From positions 1 through 25,168 of the forward strand of contig CAMZBE010000002.1 of the NCBI GenBank assembly GCA_947304475.1: a stretch of DNA of 25,168 nucleotides, in the 5' to 3' direction. Below, in pieces: positions 20,400 to 25,168 of the stretch (the first letter of the stretch is position 1; each line of letters begins with the position of its first letter). Made by a program: the position numbers and the translations under genes. This stretch comes from an uncultured Clostridia bacterium (GTDB lineage: Bacteria > Bacillota > Clostridia > Oscillospirales > CAG-272). The notes below the pieces were generated by a model. The model searched no databases and was not told where the DNA came from. It was given only the letters and a program-made list of their open reading frames with translations.

Positions 20400-21742
20400 G
20401 ATTGGATGTAGGTCGAGGCGTAGGCAAAGAACTGATCGGCGTGCGACTGTTTGATGTCGGCGCTGTCGCCGCTCGACGTGATGCCGTGGCACATGATGAT
20501 CAGCCACTTGCCTTTTTGAACGGCTTCGTCGACGTACCCCTTGCCAAGTCTCAGTTTTTCGTTCTGATCCGTGGTCGACCGGAACGACTGCATATAGAGA
20601 TTGTACCATCCGCCGGGTTCGGCGTTGAACGCGGGATCGAGCGACTGGAAGCCGCGTTGCCCTTGCCGGATGGCGAAATAGGTTGCGTTTGCGACCGCCT
20701 GCGTGCCGCCGTCCTCGACGACGACGGGATTGCCGCTTGCGTTTTTCACCAGATTGCCGTTTCCGTCGGACTTGAAACTGTAGGTGGAGAGGGTGTTGTT
20801 CGAGGGGGCGAAGCAGAGCACGGCGTGTCCCGGGAACGACGCCTCGATATACGCCTTCGACTGCACGAGTTCAACGTCGTAGTTTTCCTGAATATTGTTG
20901 TACTTGCTTCCCTCGAAACTCGACCATTTTTCGCTTGGAAGCACCAGATCGTGCGTCATACTGTGACACTCGGGTTCGAGCGTCCCGTCGGCGAAAAGAG
21001 CAATCCATTCGTTCAGGTTACCTTTGTAGTTCGGTTCCGTGCCGTGGAAGTTCGGAACCATCATACAGGAACCGTTCGTTCCGTAGATCTTGTTCTTTCC
21101 GTTCACCCATTTCGCGGTACCGAGGAGCCCGTCGTCGTAGGTCATCGTGAGGATGCCGTTCGCCCCGTTCTTTGCAGAAAGAAGGGTGGCGACGTAGCGC
21201 GGTTCGTAGGTGTAAATCGGACTGTAACTCATCTTTTTCGTTCCGTTCTCCGTATTTTCGGCTGTCGGGGCGGTCAGTTCCTCGTTCCATTGTCTGAAGA
21301 CGCCGATCTCGTAATCCCTCGTGTCGTCCGTTTCATACCCCTTGGGCGGCGTCGGGATCTCGCCCTCGTGCGTCGGCACCTTGAGGACGCCGGACGGCAG
21401 AACGAACAGAACCTCGTAGACCGTCAGCCCGTACTCGCCGACCGTCGCCGTGTAGGTGGCGTCGCACTCCGCGGGCACGATCTCCTTGTCCCAGCCGGTC
21501 ACTTTATAAAAGTGTTCGGCCGTCTCCCACGAAAGCGCCGTTTCGGGACAGACCGGCGTTTCGCCGTGTTCGACCGTCACGGTCGTTTCCCGCCCGTTGA
21601 TCAGGAAGGCAACGGTGTAGGGACCGTCGTTTTTCGTCGTCGCGGCGGTCGTGACGTCCCCGTTTTCGCCGCAGGACGCGAGCGAAAAGACCGAAAGGAC
21701 GAGGCACAGAGACAAAAGCAGGATCACAAACCTCGTTTTCAT
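20051..21742 (-). CDS. Polysaccharide deacetylase-like lipoprotein, copy 2, motifs intact
   Basis: 563-aa lipoprotein, first gene of the pair. Lipobox LASC (Cys24) after a hydrophobic signal, same domain order as copy 1. The core keeps the CE4/NodB hallmarks: TMTYDDG (Asp203 as base, Asp204 as metal ligand), HSMTH (His260 and His264, metal ligands) and IIMCHGI (His419, likely acid). CE4 enzymes remove N- or O-acetyl groups from peptidoglycan, chitin or xylan; here the core is larger than usual, with an insertion holding FAPSNNTLSTYSF and a DPAFN block, so the match is by motif rather than overall. It should be anchored to the outer face of the membrane. The ATG at 21742 has GGGAG upstream and a clear promoter. 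The last 116 codons and the region after the signal peptide are near-identical in DNA to copy 1. Confidence 0.8.
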   Translation of the reverse strand: MKTRFVILLLSLCLVLSVFSLASCGENGDVTTAATTKNDGPYTVAFLINGRETTVTVEHGETPVCPETALSWETAEHFYKVTGWDKEIVPAECDATYTATVGEYGLTVYEVLFVLPSGVLKVPTHEGEIPTPPKGYETDDTRDYEIGVFRQWNEELTAPTAENTENGTKKMSYSPIYTYEPRYVATLLSAKNGANGILTMTYDDGLLGTAKWVNGKNKIYGTNGSCMMVPNFHGTEPNYKGNLNEWIALFADGTLEPECHSMTHDLVLPSEKWSSFEGSKYNNIQENYDVELVQSKAYIEASFPGHAVLCFAPSNNTLSTYSFKSDGNGNLVKNASGNPVVVEDGGTQAVANATYFAIRQGQRGFQSLDPAFNAEPGGWYNLYMQSFRSTTDQNEKLRLGKGYVDEAVQKGKWLIIMCHGITSSGDSADIKQSHADQFFAYASTYIQSGKLWAATFGEATRYIRERQNTTVSARFENGAVLVDMKINRTTADNKYLTEQDFNDPLTVEVRVPNAWTAVSYTDGGETKTAAVYKHDGAAFAMVNLTPGADGVTVTTAIRRSTAN

Positions 21743-21829
21743 AGAAACTCTCCCGTATGAAGCGTTACGGCAGGATTTTGAACGATCGGCACACGTCTGC
21801 CGGTCTGAAAAATCCCCGCCTCCGTTCCC

Positions 21830-21858
21830 ATTGTAGCATAAAAAGAAACAAATTTCAA
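21830..21858 (-). promoter_or_regulatory. SigA-type promoter of the lipoprotein operon
   Basis: Minus-strand TTGAAA (21853-21858), 17-nt spacer, TACAAT (21830-21835), 87 nt before the ATG at 21742. The leader of about 80 nt has no recognised riboswitch. Confidence 0.82.
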
Positions 21859-22227
21859 TGGACGCAAGGACGATTTTGCAATTTTAGAAACAATTGCGAA
21901 GTTTTTTTTCGTTCGATCCCTTTTTCAATTCCGTTCCGTCGGGCGGGATGCGCCGGTCCGGACCTAAACGGGCAAACCCGTCCGAAAAAGCGAAAACGAC
22001 GGTGCGGAAAAGGTTGTCCGGCGCGTCGGGACGAGCGCGCGCCGAAACCGAACGCCCGAAAAACCGGTTTCCCGATTTGAAAAAAGCAATCGGCTCCTGC
22101 CCGGGCGGACCGCCGATTAACCGTTTTGGAACGGTCTGCGCCGCGTTTTTGGAACATTTTTTCATTTTATAAAGATGTTTCTTGTTGCATTTGATGACCG
22201 CCTTGCAACTTTTTTTCACAAAAGCGC
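21859..22227. other. Divergent intergenic region, no gene seen
   Basis: AT-richer than its surroundings at both ends. GCAATT (21877-21882) can pair with AATTGC (21891-21896), followed at 21902 by a run of eight T on the plus strand, terminator-like but with no plus-strand gene before it. AATCGGC (22087-22093) pairs with GCCGATT (22111-22117), and ACCGTT (22120-22125) with AACGGT (22130-22135). ORFs here lack ribosome sites. Confidence 0.4.
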
Positions 22228-22256
22228 TTGCTTTTTCGGTTGGTTTCGAGTATAAT
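22228..22256 (+). promoter_or_regulatory. SigA-type promoter of the heparinase-like gene
   Basis: TTGCTT (22228-22233), 17-nt spacer, TATAAT (22251-22256). Transcription from here gives a leader of about 165 nt. Confidence 0.8.
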
Positions 22257-22262
22257 GAAAAT

Positions 22263-22427
22263 GGTAACGTGGATAAGAATTCGGAATATTCTTTCGATTT
22301 GATTGATTCAAACGGGCAGCCGTTCCCGCAAACCGGCAAAACTCCGGTTGCGGAGAATTCGGAAGAGAGAACAAACGATTTCGTCGACTGCGACTTTCGG
22401 TCGCAATATATAAATAGGAGGGAAACC
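22263..22427 (+). promoter_or_regulatory. Structured 5' leader of the heparinase-like gene
   Basis: Two hairpins: AACCGG (22331-22336) with CCGGTT (22344-22349), and TGCGAC (22389-22394) with GTCGCA (22400-22405). The second ends 11 nt before the AGGAGGG ribosome site. No known riboswitch class was recognised; a longer leader than on other genes here suggests possible RNA-level control. Confidence 0.4.
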
Positions 22428-25168
22428 ATGCGGAAACTGATCCTGTCTGCCGTCCTGATCCTTTGCCTTGCGTTTTGTTTCGGACTTGCGTCCTGTAAGG
22501 ATAACTCCGGATCTGCGACGACCGTCCCCCCCGATACGGAGCCTGCCGGACACGAACACGTCTGGGACGAGGGACGCGTGATCAAAGAGGGGACGTGTGA
22601 TCCGACGACCAAAGAGGAAACCAAAGGAGAGATTATGTTTACCTGTACGATCTGCGGAGAGCAGAAAAAAGAGGAGTGCGACGGACACGACTGGTATGAA
22701 AAGCAGATCATCGACTCCGCAACCTGTCTTTCTTCGGGCATGGCACTCTACGAGTGCAGAAGATGTTCAAAGCGGACAACGAAAGTCATCCCGATTAACC
22801 CGAGCGCACACCAAGTCGAATCGGGCGAGGGGCGGATCGTGTCGGTTCCGACCGCGAACCGCGACGGGGTGCGGGAATGGGTTTGCACCCGGTGCGGAAA
22901 GGCGGGGAAGACCGTCGCGGTGACAAACGACGAGTACGTTGCCGCCATGACCGCGATCAAAACGAAGGTTAACAGTTTCGTCTCCTCCGATTTCGGCAGC
23001 GGAACCGTCCGCTCCGACCTCGGCGGATCCTACGCGGTACCGTCGGTACATCCCACGAAGGGGCAGCATCCGCGCGTCCTCTTCACCTCGGAGAGCATCG
23101 AGGGGATGAAGGAGGAACTCTACGACAAGAGAAGCACTGCCGCCTCCACCCTTTTCCGTCAGGGCGTTCGTAACCCGACCGACGGGGTGCTCGAGGAAAC
23201 TCCCTTCGACAAAGTCGATACGGAAATCTTCCGGAATATGCAGACGCTGGCGCTCGACTACCAGTTGACCGGAAACAAGATCTCGGGCTACAACGCGGTC
23301 TACGCGCTGAAAAACGCCCTCAAAACCCTGACCGACAGTTGGACGGGGCAGGACGACGTCGCCCACCGTTACTACGGGTTCGCGATGTACGTTGCGGCGT
23401 GCGTCTACGACTGGTGCTACGATCTTCTGACCACGACCGACAAAGAGCAGATCATCCTCGGCGTGCAGGAGAAGATCTGCAAGGTCGGGATGACGGTCAC
23501 CTACGCCGTCGGTTTTCCGCCGACCGGCGCCGACGCCGTCTCGGGACACGGCACCGGCTTTATGATCCTGCGCGACTATCTCGCCTTCGCCATCGCGATC
23601 TACGACGAATATCCCGGCTGGTGGAATATGATCGCCGGACGCTTCTACGCGGAGTACGTCCCGGTGCGCGAGATCCTTCAGGCGGCACAGATGATGCCGC
23701 AGGGTGTTTCGCTCTACATCCGTTCCAAGTACGTCCCCGAACTCTACTCGGTGTGGTTGATCAAGGCGGCGACCGGAACCTTCCCCTACTCGAGCGAAGA
23801 GAATATGAAGCAGATCGCCCGCACGATCTACTCCCACGAACTGCCGGGAAGATACAATCTGACACACGGCGTCGGTTTTAACTGCGGCGACGACCACGTT
23901 CCCGACGGCAGTTTCATCGATTACGGACACGTCGCGCTCTATTCTTCGTATATTTTCAACGACGCGACGATGCGCGCGCAACTCGAATACAATTACGGCA
24001 GCGGAATGAACGGTTGCTCCTATTCCGACTTCTCCGGCGACGTGACCGCGACCGCGACGGTTTCCGAATACCTGATCTGCTCCTCCTCCCGTCTGCAGCC
24101 GGCGTCGAGCCGTCGAGAGGGAATGGATCTGATCCTCTACAACGGCGGCTGGATGAGCCAGGTGATCGCCCGCAACAGTTGGGACAACGATCAGGCGGCG
24201 GTCCTGATGAAGATCGGGCAGCGCACGGTGGCAAACCACGACCACTACGACGCGGGACAGTTCCAGATCTTTTACCGCGAGGTCCTCGCGGGCGATACCG
24301 GCGCGTACGTCTCGTACCACGAAACCCATCACAGTTACTACCATCAGGCGACCATCGCGCACAACAGCATTCTGATCTACAACACGTCGCTTGCCTCGAC
24401 GAACGGCGGGTACTATTCCGGCGGTCAGAGGCGGCTGGGCGACGCGAACCTCTCCAACTGGAAGAACGACACGTTCAAGATCGGCGAGGTGACGGGTTAC
24501 GCCGCCGGATACGCCGACGCCGAAAAGAAGCAGGCGACCTACGCCTATATCGCCGGCAACATCGCCGCCGCCTACGACAGTTCGACGGCAAGCGAGGTTA
24601 CGCGCCGGATGCTCGCCGTCTTTGATACGAAGAATCCGAACGTGCCGATGTACTTCTTCGTCTTCGACAACATCACGGCGAAGAGCGGCAGTTACAAGAA
24701 GACCTTCCTGCTCCACACCGTGACCGAACCCACGGTCAATGGCAAGATCGTGACCGAGGTCGTCGGAAACGGCAAACTCGTCCTGCAGAACGTGATCGGC
24801 AACAACGTCACGATCACCAAGCGCGGCGGGACGAACGCAAACTATCTGGTCAACAAGGGCAGCGTCGATAACTACGTGCAACTCGACAACAAATTAAACC
24901 GCGACGACGAGTACTGGGGCAGAGTCGATATCAGCCCCGCGACCGGAAACAAGACCGATCAACTCCTGAACGTGATGTACGTCTGCGACGCCGACAAAAA
25001 TCCGAACCTTCCGGCAACGGCGATCGACACGGCGGACGTCAAGGGCGCCGTGATCGGCAAGGTCGCTGCGGTCTTCGTAACCGACGCAACGCGACGCTCG
25101 ACGGCGCTCACGTTCACAACGAACGGATCGGGCGACCGCGAATACTATATCTCGGGCGTCAAGGCAGG
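22428..25168 (+). CDS. Heparinase II/III-like lipoprotein, N-terminal 913 codons (partial)
   Basis: Open reading frame from ATG 22428 (AGGAGGG upstream) to the window end without a stop. Signal peptide with lipobox LASC (Cys23). Residues about 42-165 hold three Cys-rich modules with CxxC pairs (CTICG, CRRCS, CTRCG), like the repeats of many Clostridial surface proteins and possibly zinc-binding. Next an alpha/alpha-toroid region opens with HPRVLFTSESIEGMKEEL (about 215) and runs to about 540. Then a heparinase II/III beta-sandwich with NHDHYDAGQFQI (603-614) and YYHQATIAHNS, whose Tyr637 and His645 are candidates for the lyase site. Family members are polysaccharide lyases acting on uronate-containing glycans (PL12, PL15, PL17, PL21); the exact family is not decided. 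It should be anchored outside the cell. Codon use in the first 130 codons is more AT-rich (AGA, TCA, ACA) than in the rest. Confidence 0.85.
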   Translation, partial: MRKLILSAVLILCLAFCFGLASCKDNSGSATTVPPDTEPAGHEHVWDEGRVIKEGTCDPTTKEETKGEIMFTCTICGEQKKEECDGHDWYEKQIIDSATCLSSGMALYECRRCSKRTTKVIPINPSAHQVESGEGRIVSVPTANRDGVREWVCTRCGKAGKTVAVTNDEYVAAMTAIKTKVNSFVSSDFGSGTVRSDLGGSYAVPSVHPTKGQHPRVLFTSESIEGMKEELYDKRSTAASTLFRQGVRNPTDGVLEETPFDKVDTEIFRNMQTLALDYQLTGNKISGYNAVYALKNALKTLTDSWTGQDDVAHRYYGFAMYVAACVYDWCYDLLTTTDKEQIILGVQEKICKVGMTVTYAVGFPPTGADAVSGHGTGFMILRDYLAFAIAIYDEYPGWWNMIAGRFYAEYVPVREILQAAQMMPQGVSLYIRSKYVPELYSVWLIKAATGTFPYSSEENMKQIARTIYSHELPGRYNLTHGVGFNCGDDHVPDGSFIDYGHVALYSSYIFNDATMRAQLEYNYGSGMNGCSYSDFSGDVTATATVSEYLICSSSRLQPASSRREGMDLILYNGGWMSQVIARNSWDNDQAAVLMKIGQRTVANHDHYDAGQFQIFYREVLAGDTGAYVSYHETHHSYYHQATIAHNSILIYNTSLASTNGGYYSGGQRRLGDANLSNWKNDTFKIGEVTGYAAGYADAEKKQATYAYIAGNIAAAYDSSTASEVTRRMLAVFDTKNPNVPMYFFVFDNITAKSGSYKKTFLLHTVTEPTVNGKIVTEVVGNGKLVLQNVIGNNVTITKRGGTNANYLVNKGSVDNYVQLDNKLNRDDEYWGRVDISPATGNKTDQLLNVMYVCDADKNPNLPATAIDTADVKGAVIGKVAAVFVTDATRRSTALTFTTNGSGDREYYISGVKA

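Noticed and set aside
21884..22741. 285-codon frame on the minus strand
   Set aside because: It spans the promoter and leader of the heparinase-like gene, is Ser/Lys/Arg-rich with no domain, and lacks a ribosome site.
22767..24881. 704-codon open frame on the minus strand
   Set aside because: It lies opposite the heparinase-like gene, whose plus-strand product has clear signal, Cys modules and catalytic motifs. The antisense product is Arg/Val/Asp-rich shadow sequence with no ribosome site.

Overview
The window looks like chromosomal DNA of an uncultured, fairly GC-rich member of the Clostridia (Bacillota). Grounds: SigA-type promoters (TTGACA-like, 17 nt, TATAAT-like) and strong AGGAG/AAAGGA ribosome sites before most genes, LASC lipoboxes, a YhaO/YhaN-type nuclease pair, a LysM-CAP protein, an SPFH protein coupled to a small ribbon-helix-helix protein, and a 26-codon gene resembling the sporulation protein SpoVM, which suggests an endospore former. 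The genus cannot be named from sequence alone. No tRNA, rRNA, CRISPR, transposase or phage gene was seen.

Layout. 1-957 (-): 5' part of isoleucyl-tRNA synthetase, cut by the window edge. 1275-2231 (-): GH43-like glycosidase. 2430-3047 (+): secreted LysM-CAP protein. 3318-4664 (+): PlsC-type acyltransferase joined to a zinc ribbon. 5163-8449 (-): yhaO/yhaN-like operon. 8772-9512 (+): one-TM protein. 9570-9856 (-): two tiny genes, a 52-aa membrane peptide and a SpoVM-like peptide. 10069-11267 (+): SPFH + RHH pair. 11322-13031 (-): GH2 glycosidase. 13222-14244 (-): family 2 glycosyltransferase. 14491-17796 (+): fused MacB/FtsX-type ABC transporter. 18323-21742 (-): tandem pair of 563-aa lipoproteins with a polysaccharide-deacetylase-like core. 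22428-25168 (+): heparinase II/III-like lipoprotein, running off the right edge.

Carbohydrate theme. GH43 and GH2 have no signal peptide and should act in the cytoplasm on imported oligosaccharides. The heparinase-like protein and the deacetylase-like pair carry lipoboxes and should face outwards. They sit in separate transcription units with separate promoters, so this is a scattered complement rather than a classical utilisation operon.

Intergenic DNA is unusually structured. Three short repeat families recur, one of them 30 nt and identical in two copies 17 kb apart. There are also two kinds of hairpin array in which the stems differ but the linker is constant (TCATAAC in one, AATT-centred in the other). 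Most of these elements lie just after stop codons.

The points most worth following are the SpoVM-like gene with a hairpin between its ribosome site and its start, the lipoprotein twins of which one has lost active-site residues while the ends of the two genes remain near-identical, the linker-conserved hairpin arrays, and the SPFH/RHH operon with an inverted repeat just after its promoter.
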